Assembly: GCA_963753245.1 (NCBI GenBank)
Contig: CAVWBK010000003.1
Coordinates: 1-64,000 of the forward strand
DNA: 64,000 bases
Source of the DNA: VRUE01 sp963753245
GTDB taxonomy: Bacteria > Actinomycetota > Thermoleophilia > Solirubrobacterales > 70-9
Reading direction: 5' to 3'
A program made the translations under genes and the position numbers. Shown here one piece after another: positions 31,321 through 40,469 of the stretch (position 1 is the stretch's first letter; every line of letters starts with the position of its first letter). The notes under the pieces were generated by a model. That model had not been told where the DNA came from, did not search any database, and was given only the letters and a program-made list of their open reading frames with translations.

Positions 31321-32673
31321 GTGACCTCATACGGTGCCTACCAGACGGGTCCCACGACTATCGTCGTGCCCGGCGACATCAACCCTGCCCTCCAGCCGGC
31401 CGAATACCAGGTGCTCTACGCGAAGTCGAGCGAAGAATGGTGCACCAGCGCTGGAGTCAACGGCTCGGCCAAATCGACAAAACTAGAAAAGACATCGAGT
31501 GAAAAAATGGACGAAGTGCACGTAGAAGTCACGGGCTTGGCAAACGGCGAGAGCTACTGCGCCGAGCTCGTCGTCACGAACCCATCGGGAGATGCAGCTG
31601 TGCACCTAACCTTCCAGCCCGGCGCACCCGGAGCCTTCGTCGAAGACGTCCCCGACGAAGAAGAAACGGTCCAGGCCAACGGAGAAGCCCACTACTTCGT
31701 GAACGCCTCCGTCTACAAGCACGAATACCCGGCTGAAGAGTGGGCCGAATACGCGCTTGCGAGCACGCGGTGGTGCCGCACCGAAACGGAATCGGGCGAA
31801 ACCGTTGCAGCCACCCCCCACGCGGAAGTGGGCTCGGAACTGACGGGGGAAGGCGAAGCGGTTTTCGGACCCGTGCAGCTCCCCCTCCTACCGCCAGAGA
31901 CGAAGTACTGCGCGAAGCTGCACGTAAAGAACGAACGGGCGGAACTCACCCGTTTCTTCACCTTCACCACTGCGATCGCGTTCACGTTCACCGTTAAAAG
32001 TGAAGGTACCGGCTCGGGCACCGTAACGGGCAAGCGCATATCCTGCCCTCCCACCTGCAGCGCAGTGTACCTGTACGCGGGCGAAGGCAAACCGGTCCAA
32101 CTCGAAGCGAAGGCGGCCGAAGGTTCGACCTTCGCCGGCTGGACCATGTTCAGCTGCCTCTATGGACTGGAAAGTCCTACCTGCGATGCGGGCAACTCCA
32201 CGGCGACAGCGATCTTCAACAAAAGCGGAACGTCCGGTGGAGACTCGCAGGGAAGCGGCAACTCAGGCGGCGGTCCGGGGGAGGCGCTCGCCTGCTCGAT
32301 CTCTCCGCAGCGGCTCGGCACGGTCAAGCGCCCTCCGCGTGCCAAACGCGGTCGCGGCAGGGACAAGAGGCAGCCGGCCACGTTGCCGGTGTCGGTGCAC
32401 TGCAACGGAGTCGCTCAGCTGACCGTCTCCGGCACGCTCACGCAGACGGTCAGGAAGGGCCATCGCAGGGCGACGATCCATACAAGGCTCACCGCCGCAC
32501 ACGGCACGGCCGCGGCGGGCGCGACGGAGACACTGGCGCCAGGCCTCTCAGCCAAGGCGCTCGCCGCGCTCGCGCACGGTGCACGCATCGCCGCGAAACT
32601 GACCCTGTCCGCTCAGGGCCCCGCTGGCAGCGCTCACGAAGTCATCTCAGTCGCGCGCCTAAAGCTCCACTGA
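31321..32673 (+). CDS. exported Fn3/InlB-type repeat protein, C-terminal part
   Basis: A 450-codon open frame starting at GTG 31321, likely the 3' section of the broken gene upstream. Order: Fn3-like modules (VPGDINPALQPAEYQVLYAK, EWCTSAGVNGSAKS, GESYCAELVVTNPS, then KYCAKLHVKNERAELTRFFT); an InlB-type Cys-Gly repeat (SEGTGSGTVTGKRISCPPTC, VQLEAKAAEGSTFAGW); a Gly/Ser linker; a Lys/Arg-rich segment; and a C-terminal strand-rich domain (LTVSGTLTQTVRKGHRRATI). It lacks a signal peptide, so it may no longer be exported. The conserved WCT/YC cysteines suggest one disulfide per module. Confidence 0.6.
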   Translation: MTSYGAYQTGPTTIVVPGDINPALQPAEYQVLYAKSSEEWCTSAGVNGSAKSTKLEKTSSEKMDEVHVEVTGLANGESYCAELVVTNPSGDAAVHLTFQPGAPGAFVEDVPDEEETVQANGEAHYFVNASVYKHEYPAEEWAEYALASTRWCRTETESGETVAATPHAEVGSELTGEGEAVFGPVQLPLLPPETKYCAKLHVKNERAELTRFFTFTTAIAFTFTVKSEGTGSGTVTGKRISCPPTCSAVYLYAGEGKPVQLEAKAAEGSTFAGWTMFSCLYGLESPTCDAGNSTATAIFNKSGTSGGDSQGSGNSGGGPGEALACSISPQRLGTVKRPPRAKRGRGRDKRQPATLPVSVHCNGVAQLTVSGTLTQTVRKGHRRATIHTRLTAAHGTAAAGATETLAPGLSAKALAALAHGARIAAKLTLSAQGPAGSAHEVISVARLKLH

Positions 32674-32728
32674 GTTCGCCATGTCGGTCACGGCGTCGCG
32701 AGGAGCATACGGGGGGGCGAAGTCTTGC

Positions 32729-33063
32729 TCACAACCCATCGGGTGCCGCACCCCTCAGACCGCCACGGCGGGCGCCGCTGAAGCGCCAGATTACGATCAC
32801 CGAGGCAAGCCCCTCGATCGCCGAGTCGATCCCGAAGCCAAGCAGCGCCACCGAGCCCGCGAGCAGCCCCGCCCAGATCGCGACGGCGCCCTCGACCCCC
32901 ATCCAGGCCAGGCTCAGCCAGGCGAGGGCGCGGACGCGGGGCGGGTGAGGCCGTCGCGCTCGGCCGGCGCCAGCGAGGGGAGGCGCGGAGCGCCTCGCTC
33001 GAGCGAGGGCGCGGGGATGAGCGCAAGGGCAGGGTCGGTTACGCCGAGACCCGGGCCGCGCAC
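32729..33063 (-). pseudogene. cation diffusion facilitator-like transporter, N-terminal fragment
   Basis: Minus-strand pieces read LERGAPRLPSLAPAERDGLT, then in another frame RVRALAWLSLAWMGVEGAVA, WAGLLAGSVALLGFGIDSAI and EGLASVIVIWRFSGARR before a TGA at 32729. The GSVALLGFGIDSAIE turn is the start of CDF-type metal transporters. Only the first two helices remain; the rest is lost, and there is a frameshift near 32945. It follows a broken arsR-like gene, the usual pairing of metal-sensing repressor and exporter. Confidence 0.65.
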
Positions 33064-33370
33064 TACGCGGTCAGCTGCTCGAGCAGCTCGCGCCCTCGCC
33101 GGAGAGCGAGTAGAGGACCATCTTGCCGTCGCGACGTGAGCCCGCCAGCCCGGCCCCGCGCAGCAGGCGCAGGTGGTCGGAGACGAGGTTCTCGGCCCGG
33201 CCGGGAATCCTGGCGAGGTCACAGACGCAGAGCTCCCCCCTTTACGTAGCGCCAAGGCCACCGCCAGGCGGGTCGGATCGCCGAGCGCCTTGGCGCGCTC
33301 AGCGGCTCGCGCGCGAGGCCGAAGTCGAGCTAGGCGCGGATCGCCTCGGCGCTGGGGGAGCAACACTGAG
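33063..33370 (-). pseudogene. arsR: ArsR/SmtB-family metal-responsive repressor, broken
   Basis: Pieces in order: AIRA-stop-LDFGLAREPLS, then after a shift ERAKALGDPTRLAVALALRK, then after a shift in a run of six G (33236-33241) ELCVCDLARIPGRAENLVSD, HLRLLRGAGLAGSRRDGKMV and LYSLSGEG, and after a last shift RELLEQLTA. ELCVCDL holds the CxC metal-binding motif of CadC/SmtB-type repressors. One nonsense codon and three shifts. It lies upstream of the CDF fragment in the same orientation. Confidence 0.75.
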
Positions 33371-33589
33371 CGGAGGAAGCACCTCGACGTACGCTGGTCA
33401 CGCTCCTGCTCTGGCGTCGTTACGAGCGCGTCGGCGATTAGCGGTAGACACCTGGGTTTGGACGAAAAGCGAGAGTATTCGCCGATGCTCTGCTCGTACC
33501 GTCGATGAGGCGGAAAATTGCGAACTCCAATAGAGTCAACTGAGCGGGTAGATGCGCCGACCGACGGCGCGCAGGCGATCGGAGGGGCC

Positions 33590-34672
33590 GTGGTCACTGG
33601 AGTTGGCATTCGTCACCTGATTCGAGCGGGGATCGGATGCGTCGCACTGGTGCTGGTCGGTGTACTCGTGCTCGGTGCGTCGTCGGCAAGTGCGCAGACC
33701 GTCACCTTCGGCGCCGATTTATCACAAGCCCCGAACACGGCGATCGACTGCACGGGCGACCCGGACGGCGGGTTCCCGATCACCCACCCGAGCTCATGCA
33801 CCTGGGCGGAGGCGGAGAACCCGACGGCCCCATCCGAGGGATTCATCACGCCGGCGGGGACGGGCACGATCACGACCGTGCGGATCCGCGTCGGTGCCAC
33901 TACAGGCTCCATGGAGCTGGTGGTGCTCACCTTCGAGGTCGACCCGGCGAACGGAAGCGCCTCCTGCTGCACCGCCGCGTATGTCAGCCAGCCGTTCACC
34001 CCCACGGCGAACTCGATCACGACGCTGAACACCTCCCTGCCCGTGCACACCGACACGAGCAACGAAGAGAGCGCGCCTCCCTACCAGGCGGGCGACATGC
34101 TGGCGCTCAGCGTCCTGCAGAGCGGCGTCCCGATCCCGGCGATCGACGAGCTTCCATCGGGCGCGCCCCCGAACGAGCAGCCCAGCGACTCGATTCTCTG
34201 GCCGGCGTATGTCCAGGGTCAGACCGCCGTGATGGGCGGCTACGACGGCTACCAGCTCGACATGAACGCCGATTGGGTCCAGTCCGGGGGCAGTCCTGGA
34301 CCGCCCCCGACCACTCCGCCTGCGCCGACCGTGACCATCGGGAGCTCGAAACCGACCGTCAAAGGCAACAAGGTGACCATGCAGCTCGACTGCGGAACCG
34401 CGGCCGCATGTGACGGCACGGTCGCGATCGAGAACAAACCGCTTGCCCAGGCCACCGCGGCCAGCAAGTCGACGAAGCCGAAGACGATCGTCTACGCGAA
34501 GGGGACATTCAACCTGAAGGCCGGTACCGACGGGACGGTCGGCGCTCCGCTGACCTCGAAGGGTAAGACGGCTGCGCACAAGCACAAGAAGCTAACGGTC
34601 TACATCGACATTACGGTCGGGAGCGGAAGCTCCACAAAGACGACCAGCAAGAAGGTCACGCTCCGCTTCTGA
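33590..34672 (+). CDS. exported protein with Thr/Pro-rich linker and basic tail
   Basis: About 360 residues from GTG 33590, which follows GGAGGGG with short spacing; the frame is open to 33518. A signal peptide (GIGCVALVLVGVLVLGASSA, cleavage near ASA-QT) precedes a beta-rich domain of about 220 residues with CCTAAYVSQPFTPTANSITT and GDMLALSVLQSGVPIPA, a PPPTTPPAPT linker, and a C-terminal strand domain with two Cys (LDCGTAAACDG) and many Lys (KSTKPKTIVYAKG). No enzyme motif. Similar tails occur in other exported proteins of this lineage. Confidence 0.65.
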   Translation: MVTGVGIRHLIRAGIGCVALVLVGVLVLGASSASAQTVTFGADLSQAPNTAIDCTGDPDGGFPITHPSSCTWAEAENPTAPSEGFITPAGTGTITTVRIRVGATTGSMELVVLTFEVDPANGSASCCTAAYVSQPFTPTANSITTLNTSLPVHTDTSNEESAPPYQAGDMLALSVLQSGVPIPAIDELPSGAPPNEQPSDSILWPAYVQGQTAVMGGYDGYQLDMNADWVQSGGSPGPPPTTPPAPTVTIGSSKPTVKGNKVTMQLDCGTAAACDGTVAIENKPLAQATAASKSTKPKTIVYAKGTFNLKAGTDGTVGAPLTSKGKTAAHKHKKLTVYIDITVGSGSSTKTTSKKVTLRF

Positions 34673-35368
34673 ATCGACGAGTGTCGCCAACGATGCAAGT
34701 TCATGCATAGGCGCACTTGAAATCGACGCCAATCGCCGGGGCATTCGGGCGTTCCTGTGGCACCTATTCGCGTTAGTGCCGGAATCACAGTGATACGCAA
34801 AGGTAGTTCGATCGGGTTTCCGGGTGCTCACCCGAAATTCAATCCTCCGCGTGCAGGAAGTTCGCGAAAGGCGGCTGAAGGGACTCGAACCCTCGACGTT
34901 CAGCCGCATCGCCGGTGGCCTCGCTGGGAGGTGAACCTCGGTCGATGAGTCCGGCCGCCGCTAGGTTTCCCCGGTTCCCCGCAACCTGGACCTTCCGGAG
35001 AGGGAAGAACGTGGACGATGCAGATTTCGTCCACAGCTCCGCATTCGGTGCCTGTGGAGATGCGGTAATCGAGCTGATCCAACCCACCCGCCTCGTGCCC
35101 GTGTCGAGGAGCGTTTCGCGGGGCCCGGCCAAGAATCCCAACAGGTCGCCTACGTGGCGCCCTCGGAGGCGGTCCGGGAGCACTCGACACGACACTGCAC
35201 GATGCCTCGGCGCTCCTCGGGCATAACCTCGAGATCCACGCCGACATCGAAGGACTCCATCAGTCCTTCGCGATGGTTCGCAGCGCCGCTGAGGTCTGGG
35301 ACGGAAAGCTGGACGACGGGCCCAGCCCTCGTTGACCCAGCCGCCATCGCCAGCTAGCCTCGCTGGCG
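34673..35368. other. 696-nt stretch with no supported gene
   Basis: Contains the tRNA-like hairpin at 34870-34907. A possible short coding remnant reads LDTTLHDASALLGHNLEIHA near 35195-35340 in one plus frame, but has no start or partner. No promoter or terminator was recognised. Confidence 0.4.
34870..34907 (-). ncRNA. tRNA-like hairpin: acceptor stem plus T-arm only
   Basis: On the minus strand GCGGCTG is followed by AACGTC, the T-arm GAGGG-TTCGAGT-CCCTT, and CAGCCGC plus a discriminator C. The acceptor strands pair perfectly over 7 bp and the T-arm pairs, but there is no D-arm or anticodon arm. It looks like the 3' part of a tRNA with a matching 5' strand. A remnant attachment site or tRNA decay product is likelier than a working RNA. 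Confidence 0.45.
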
Positions 35369-36958
35369 ATGGGAGTCTTGCCCAGTAGCCGCAACGTCTC
35401 CGCTTTTCTCTGCTGCCTTGCCCTGGCGATGGCAGGGTCCTACGCTCTGCTCGCCGCCCCCGGCGCCCTCGCTCGCGAGGCCTACATCGCCAACTTCGAA
35501 TCGAAAAGCGTCTCGGTCATCGACACCCAGACCAACCAGGTGATCGGCGCGCCGATCGGCGTCGGCAAAGAACCGATCGAGATCGCCGTCACCCCCGACG
35601 GCAAGACAGCCTACGTCGTCAACCTCGGATCGAACAACGTCTCGGTCGTCAACACGCAGACGAACCAGACCGTTGGCGCGCCGATCGCCGTCGGCAAAAG
35701 GCCGGTCGCGATCGCGATCACCCCCGACGGCAAGACCGCCTACGTCACAAACGAGGAATCGGGCACCATCTCGGTGATCGACACCCAGACCAACCAGGTG
35801 GTCGGCTCGCCGATCAAAACGAGCCCCGATCCTGAAGGGATCGCGATCACGCCCGACGGCAGGACCGCCTACTTTGCCGCCTTTGGCTCTCCGGGCACCG
35901 TCTCGACCATCGACACCCAGACCAACCAGCTGGTCGGTTCTGCGATCCCGACCGGCGAAGGCGCCACCGGGATCGCGATCACCCCCGACGGCAAGAGCGC
36001 CTACGTCACGACCGAGGATTCCGAAGGCGTCACGGTGATCGACACCCAGACCAATCAGGTGGTGGGCGCGCCGATCGAAGTTGGCGACATCCCGATCCCG
36101 ATCGCGATCACCCCCGACGGCAAGACCGCCTACGTCGGCGACTACAACGGAGCGGAGGTCTCGGTGATCGACACCCAGACCAACCGGACCAGCTCACCGA
36201 TCCCGGTCGCCGGTCGCCCGGCCGCGATCGCGATCACCCCCGACGGCAAGACCGCCTACGTCACCGAGTTCGAAGCGAAAAAGGTCCTCGTGATCGACAC
36301 CCAGACCAACCAGTCGGCGGGCCCTCCGATCGCCGTTGACAAAGGCGTGGAGGGGATCGCCATCACCCCCGACCAGCCGCCGATCGCCTCCTTTTCTGGT
36401 CCCGCCAGTCGCGCTCGTCCGGGGGTGCCGATTACCTTCAACGCCTCGGCCTCCAGCGACCCCGATGGCACGATCGCGAGCTACGGGTGGGCCTTCGGCG
36501 ACGGGCAGACGACGGCCAACGGTGGCCCGGTTCCCTCCCACGTGTACGGCGCCCCTGGCACCTACCAGGCGACCTTGACCCTGACCGACAACGAAGGCTG
36601 CTCGACCGCTCTTCTCTTCACTGGCCAGACCGCCTACTGCAACGGAGCCTCGACCGCGAGCCAAACGCAGACCGTCACCGTCGCCTATCCCGGCGTCCGC
36701 CTCAAGTGCCCGAAGAGCGCCAGGCCAAAGGGCTGCAAGTTCAAACTCCAGGTGGTCAACAAGAAGCGCAGGGGTAAGGCCGAGAGCGCCCTGACCAAAG
36801 CCAAGGCCAAGGCGGGTCATTCCGTGATCGTCTCGCTGAAGCCGAAGCAGGCGTTCGCTATCAAGCTCGCCGCCGCCAAGAAGATCCTTGTCAAGGAGAC
36901 GTTGACGGCCAACGGTTCCAAACGGGCGCTCTTCAAGAGGCTAAAGATTGTTCAGTAG
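35369..36958 (+). CDS. exported seven-bladed YVTN beta-propeller with PKD domain
   Basis: A 529-residue exported protein. Signal peptide (residues 1-35, LCCLALAMAGSYALLAAPGA) then seven YVTN-type repeats of about 43 residues, each with DTQTNQ and ITPDGKTAYV signatures, which should close into one propeller. Residues about 342-430 form a PKD domain (PITFNASASSDPDGTIASYG, FGDGQTTANGG, GTYQATLTLTDNEG). The C-terminus is a Lys-rich strand domain (CPKSARPKGCKFKLQVVNKK). The ATG at 35369 fits the signal peptide; GTG/TTG alternatives are less good. Probable role: cell-surface binding. The near-identical repeats also form a DNA tandem repeat with a period of about 129 nt. Confidence 0.87.
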   Translation: MGVLPSSRNVSAFLCCLALAMAGSYALLAAPGALAREAYIANFESKSVSVIDTQTNQVIGAPIGVGKEPIEIAVTPDGKTAYVVNLGSNNVSVVNTQTNQTVGAPIAVGKRPVAIAITPDGKTAYVTNEESGTISVIDTQTNQVVGSPIKTSPDPEGIAITPDGRTAYFAAFGSPGTVSTIDTQTNQLVGSAIPTGEGATGIAITPDGKSAYVTTEDSEGVTVIDTQTNQVVGAPIEVGDIPIPIAITPDGKTAYVGDYNGAEVSVIDTQTNRTSSPIPVAGRPAAIAITPDGKTAYVTEFEAKKVLVIDTQTNQSAGPPIAVDKGVEGIAITPDQPPIASFSGPASRARPGVPITFNASASSDPDGTIASYGWAFGDGQTTANGGPVPSHVYGAPGTYQATLTLTDNEGCSTALLFTGQTAYCNGASTASQTQTVTVAYPGVRLKCPKSARPKGCKFKLQVVNKKRRGKAESALTKAKAKAGHSVIVSLKPKQAFAIKLAAAKKILVKETLTANGSKRALFKRLKIVQ

Positions 36959-37177
36959 CTGAATGGCAGCCGCTCAGGCCCGGCAAGATCCTGGGCGCCG
37001 GCGCAGCGGGCCCGCCCAACCTCTCCGCGACCGTTCGCGGGTTCAGCCCCCGTCTACCTCGAGCGCGGGCATTGCGCTCGCCGACCTGGACCGCCTCCTG
37101 CGCCGGCATCACCGGCCTGCGCCTCACCAGGTAACCGCTCAGCATCCGCGCCAACAAGCATGGCGCCGTCTGAGCCG

Positions 37178-37411
37178 CTAACCCGACTCCTCGCCGAGGG
37201 GACGCTCGTTCGGGTCGCGGGCAGGTCCATAGATCGCGTAGATCGAGACCAGCCCGCCGATCAGCGCCCGCGAATAAATCACTGCCCCGCGCAGTAGGAC
37301 CGAGTCTCGCCCGCGCGCAAGCACCGCCAGCGATGCGGCGATTCCGATCAGCCCGCCGCACCAGAAGCCACGCTGGATGAAGCGATCGAGCCGCGTGTCG
37401 CCTTTTGGCAC
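37178..37411 (-). CDS. small two-helix membrane protein
   Basis: 77 residues from a GTG at 37411: PKGDTRLDRFIQRGFWCGGL, then helix IGIAASLAVLA, a short polar loop RGRDSVLLRG, helix AVIYSRALIGGLVSIYAIYG and an acidic tail. The topology is plausible and the strand is opposite to its neighbours. No family is recognised, and chance open frames of this length occur in GC-rich DNA, so confidence is modest. Confidence 0.45.
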   Translation of the reverse strand: MPKGDTRLDRFIQRGFWCGGLIGIAASLAVLARGRDSVLLRGAVIYSRALIGGLVSIYAIYGPARDPNERPLGEESG

Positions 37412-37551
37412 TCAGCCCCAGAACTCCCCCAGGTGCGGCCTCGGCGTCCGATCCTCCGGCAGCCGGCTCGTGTAGCCTGAGCGGCAGCTGGAGCGGCACA
37501 CTGAGCTTCAACTACGACGGTTCGGGCTAGCCCAAGCAATCCCGGAGAGCG

Positions 37552-38598
37552 ATGAGACGATCGACCCGTGTCAGGGCGAAGGTGAGGTATCGGTCGGTGA
37601 TGGTCCTAGCTGTGGCAATGCTGGCCACCGCCCCGGCGCAGGCCCTCGCCGAACCGACGGTGACGATCGTCCCGCCGCCGACCGTGGGCGAAGCGATGCT
37701 GACCGGCGACCCGAGGCCGACGATCGGGATCGAAGCCAGCGAAGCCGAGTTCGAAGGCGAGCAGATCCAGTGCTCCGTCGACGATGCGGCGCCGGGCCCC
37801 TGCGGGCCTCCCCTACCGGGCTGCAAGGCTGTGCTCTGCGCGAGCTACAGGCCCGCTGCGGCGCTTGCCGACGGCGAGCACGACTTCGTCGCCGGTTGGT
37901 ACGGAAGCAATGGCGGACTTCAGCTCTCGGGAAGCTTCTTGTTCACCGTCGACACGACGCCTCCCAAGGTGCGGCTCGAGGGCCCCGACGGCCCCTACCG
38001 AGAACCATCATTCGTCTACTCGGCTGAAGAGCCTCGCGCGGTGCCGATCGAAGATCGCCTCGAATGCGCGCTGACCCCGCTCGGCGGGACCCCGGCCTGG
38101 GCGGGCTGCAGGGAAAACCGCGGCGGCGAACTGGTGCCCTCGAGCGGGCCGCTGCCAGGAGCGCGCCGCGACTACAGCTTCTGGTTCCGCGCCACCGACC
38201 AGCTTGGCCACTCCAGCCCTCCAGCGATGGTGGACTTCAACCCGATCCCCTGCACTGTGCGTGCCCGGGCCGAGAGCATCGGCGCCCTTTTGTCCAAGGG
38301 GCTCCAGGTGCGCGTCAAATGCTCCTTCTCCCAGGGCGACGCCGCCAACGTCTACTTCGTCTACCGCAACGGTAGCCCGGCCGCGACCGAAGAAAACCCG
38401 GTGCTCGGATTCAGGGTGTTCAAAGGGAAAGAGGATCAGTGGCAAGCGAGCGGCCGGGTGCGGGTGCAGCGAGCCCTGCAGTCATCGATCGCCCACAACC
38501 GAAAGCTTCCGATCCGCATCTATGCCGTTCCGAGCGCCTCTTACAGCGCCGGCAGATACGGCAAGTTCGGCGAAAAGGTCCTAACTCTGAGTCGCTGA
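37552..38598 (+). CDS. exported protein with Ig-like modules
   Basis: 348 residues from ATG 37552. A basic N-terminus (RRSTRVRAKVRYR) and hydrophobic core (VMVLAVAMLATAPAQALA) form the signal peptide. Two Ig-like modules have characteristic turns and Cys pairs (IGIEASEAEFEGEQIQCSVD; HDFVAGWYGSNGGLQLSGSF; FVYSAEEPRAVPIEDRLECA; DYSFWFRATDQLGHSS), followed by a strand-rich C-terminal domain. The pattern resembles bacterial Ig or polycystin-type surface modules. Its first 61 bp after the ATG are duplicated exactly at 29297-29357. Confidence 0.7.
   Translation: MRRSTRVRAKVRYRSVMVLAVAMLATAPAQALAEPTVTIVPPPTVGEAMLTGDPRPTIGIEASEAEFEGEQIQCSVDDAAPGPCGPPLPGCKAVLCASYRPAAALADGEHDFVAGWYGSNGGLQLSGSFLFTVDTTPPKVRLEGPDGPYREPSFVYSAEEPRAVPIEDRLECALTPLGGTPAWAGCRENRGGELVPSSGPLPGARRDYSFWFRATDQLGHSSPPAMVDFNPIPCTVRARAESIGALLSKGLQVRVKCSFSQGDAANVYFVYRNGSPAATEENPVLGFRVFKGKEDQWQASGRVRVQRALQSSIAHNRKLPIRIYAVPSASYSAGRYGKFGEKVLTLSR
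37553..37613 (+). repeat. 61-bp repeat, resident copy at the start of the exported-protein gene
   Basis: Exact match to 29297-29357, about 8.3 kb away in direct orientation. It covers the start codon (less its first base) and signal peptide codons. Because this copy is part of an intact gene, it is probably the source of the copy at 29297. Confidence 0.9.
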
Positions 38599-38999
38599 AG
38601 GGGGGGGACTACCAGTTCTTCGCCCTCTTGAAGACCGGAGTCAGGCTCCACTCGAATTCCGCGGTGCCGAGCAGCGTAGTGTCTGCTTGGCAGTTCACCG
38701 ACTAGACCGAAGTCGGTCTCGGGGCGAATTCCGTGCGGCGAGGCCGCTACAGAAGCTTGCGGAGGCGCCTTGACCTGAGGAGCTAGTGCCATCGCTATTC
38801 ATCGACTGGACTGCCCAAGGTTTCGACGACACCTGTCGCCCGCACCGGCGCCAGTCCAAGACCCTGTCATAGACGCATTGGTGGAGGCGATCTTTGAATC
38901 GAGCCAGCCATTCGCCAGATTGCCCCACAGCCTGTCTGTCTTTTAGGTCGGCATTCTCGAGGGCACCGGGTCGCCGCCCAGAACTTTCTTGCGGGACCC
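38599..38999. other. intergenic stretch of about 400 nt
   Basis: Between the exported-protein gene and the CPA2 remnant. No supported gene, RNA or repeat; short frames on both strands lack domains. Confidence 0.4.
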
Positions 39000-39535
39000 A
39001 GCGACGTGATCGCGAAGCGGTGATCGATCGAGAGGAAGAGCGTCACCAGCAGGATCGGTCCGAACTCGCCGACGCGCCGGCGCCCAGCAGGTGAGTCCCC
39101 GAACCGGGTCTTGACTTCGCCCATTGTCGCGGAGGATCGGGATCAGTGTTGCGATCGCCGTCGTTGCGATCGCCGAGCAGGTGTGTAGATGGGGGAGTCG
39201 ATCGCCCCAAGCGCCACCGGCAGTCCCCCGATCGCGTAGGCGAGGGCAACGGAGAGCACCCAGCCGCGGGCGCTGAGCCGCACGGGCAACCCCTTGATGC
39301 GCTCGAAGTCGATCTCCTACCCGGCGGAGTAGAACAGCATGCCGAGGCGGAGATTCGAGAAGAAGAGGCTGAAATTATCGGTCGAGGCCCAGCCGAAGCT
39401 GTCGGGGCCATCGCGTCCGAACCGCAGCTCGAGCACCACCACCGGTGGTGCGATCCTGCGCGGTAAGACGGCGACCGTGGCCGCGGCGACTGCGGCGCTG
39501 AGGACGATGAGAAGGAGGTGGTGTCGACGCGAACC
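39000..39535 (-). pseudogene. CPA2-type cation:proton antiporter, broken N-terminal part
   Basis: Minus-strand pieces align in order with the first half of a CPA2 antiporter: HHLLLIVLSAAVAAATVAVL, PPVVVLELRFGRDGP, SLFFSNLRLGMLFYSAG-stop-EIDFERIKG, LPVRLSARGWVLSVALAYAI, then other frames SAIATTAIATLIPILRDNG, GEVKTRFG and VGEFGPILLVTLFLS. There is a TAG where family members have AGYEID or AGLEID, and at least two shifts later. The second half of the transporter is missing. An intact member of the same family lies 0.9 kb away on the other strand. Confidence 0.75.
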
Positions 39536-39650
39536 ATGGGGCCGAGGGTGGTCATACGTGCCGTCGGGGGGTGCCGCGATTACTGTCCCGAAGGTGATCC
39601 AGTCGAGGAACACCCCCCCCAAGCACGGGCGAACCCATCGTTCCGAGACG

Positions 39651-40469
39651 GTGTTGGCCATTGCGTGGTTCGCGTTCCTCGTCTTCGCCGGGGGCCTGGG
39701 CGGCTGCGGCTCGATTTCGGGCTCGGCCGGGACCTTCACACCAGGGCGCCCCGGCGTCCTCACCGTCGCCACCTCCGCCGTCCCGAGCGCCGGTTTCTGG
39801 GAAGGGACGCCCACCCATCCCACCGGTGGCTTCGAGTACGAGCTCGCGCGCGAGATGGCGAAGCGGTTTGGCCTCGACCGAGTGCAGATCAAGGTCGTCC
39901 ATTTCCATCGGTTGGTTGAAGGCCACCTGGGCGGCTCCGACCTCGGGATCGACCTGATCACGCCCACCGGGGAACGCGAACAGTTCTTGGAATTCTCGAC
40001 CCCCTACCTCAAATCTGCGCCAACTGTCGTCGTCCACACCGGCACCGAAGTGCCAGACCTCGAGAGCGCCCAGGAACTGCGTTGGGGCGCCGTCCGCTCA
40101 ACGACCTTCGTCGAAGCGATTGCCGACTCGATCGTGCCCGAAGCGCCGACCCGCATCTTCGACGGCCAGCGCGAACTGCTCGCCGCGCTTCGCTCGGGCC
40201 GTGTCGAAGCGGCGCTGTTTGACCTGCCGCTTGCCGTAGCCATCGCGAACGAGTCCGAAGGAACACTGGAAGCCGTCGCCCAGCTCCCCGAGCACGAGGC
40301 GCTCTCCGTGGCGTTGCCAACGGGCAGCTCCAACCGCCAGGCCGTCGATTCGGCGATCCGCGCCTTCACCGCCGACGGCACGATCGAAGATCTGCTGAGC
40401 AAGTGGGTGGGCGATGAAGCCACCGAAGCCGAATCGGCCATCCCTCTCCTTCACACGACTCTGCACTGA
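39651..40469 (+). CDS. solute-binding lipoprotein (SBP_bac_3-like)
   Basis: About 272 residues from GTG 39651. The N-terminus AIAWFAFLVFAGGLGGCGSI holds a lipobox (GGC) for lipid anchoring. The mature protein has the family-3 solute-binding layout: LTVATSAVPSAGFWEG, GGFEYELAREMAKRFGLDRV, GIDLITPTGEREQFLEFSTP, WGAVRSTTFVEAIADS and ALRSGRVEAALFDLPLAVAI. It should bind a small polar ligand such as an amino acid. No ABC permease or ATPase is adjacent. Its stop overlaps the ATG of the antiporter gene, so the two are co-translated, an unusual pairing for a binding protein. Confidence 0.82.
   Translation: MLAIAWFAFLVFAGGLGGCGSISGSAGTFTPGRPGVLTVATSAVPSAGFWEGTPTHPTGGFEYELAREMAKRFGLDRVQIKVVHFHRLVEGHLGGSDLGIDLITPTGEREQFLEFSTPYLKSAPTVVVHTGTEVPDLESAQELRWGAVRSTTFVEAIADSIVPEAPTRIFDGQRELLAALRSGRVEAALFDLPLAVAIANESEGTLEAVAQLPEHEALSVALPTGSSNRQAVDSAIRAFTADGTIEDLLSKWVGDEATEAESAIPLLHTTLH

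Noticed and set aside
34757..34948. A 63-codon frame with EGTRTLDVQPHRR
   Set aside because: It is the reverse reading of a tRNA-like T-arm, a common source of false small ORFs.
35500..36360. Regular 129-nt repeats that could suggest a CRISPR array
   Set aside because: The repeats are coding (YVTN blades with DTQTNQ and ITPDGKTAYV), imperfect, have no unique 30-nt spacers, and no cas gene is near.
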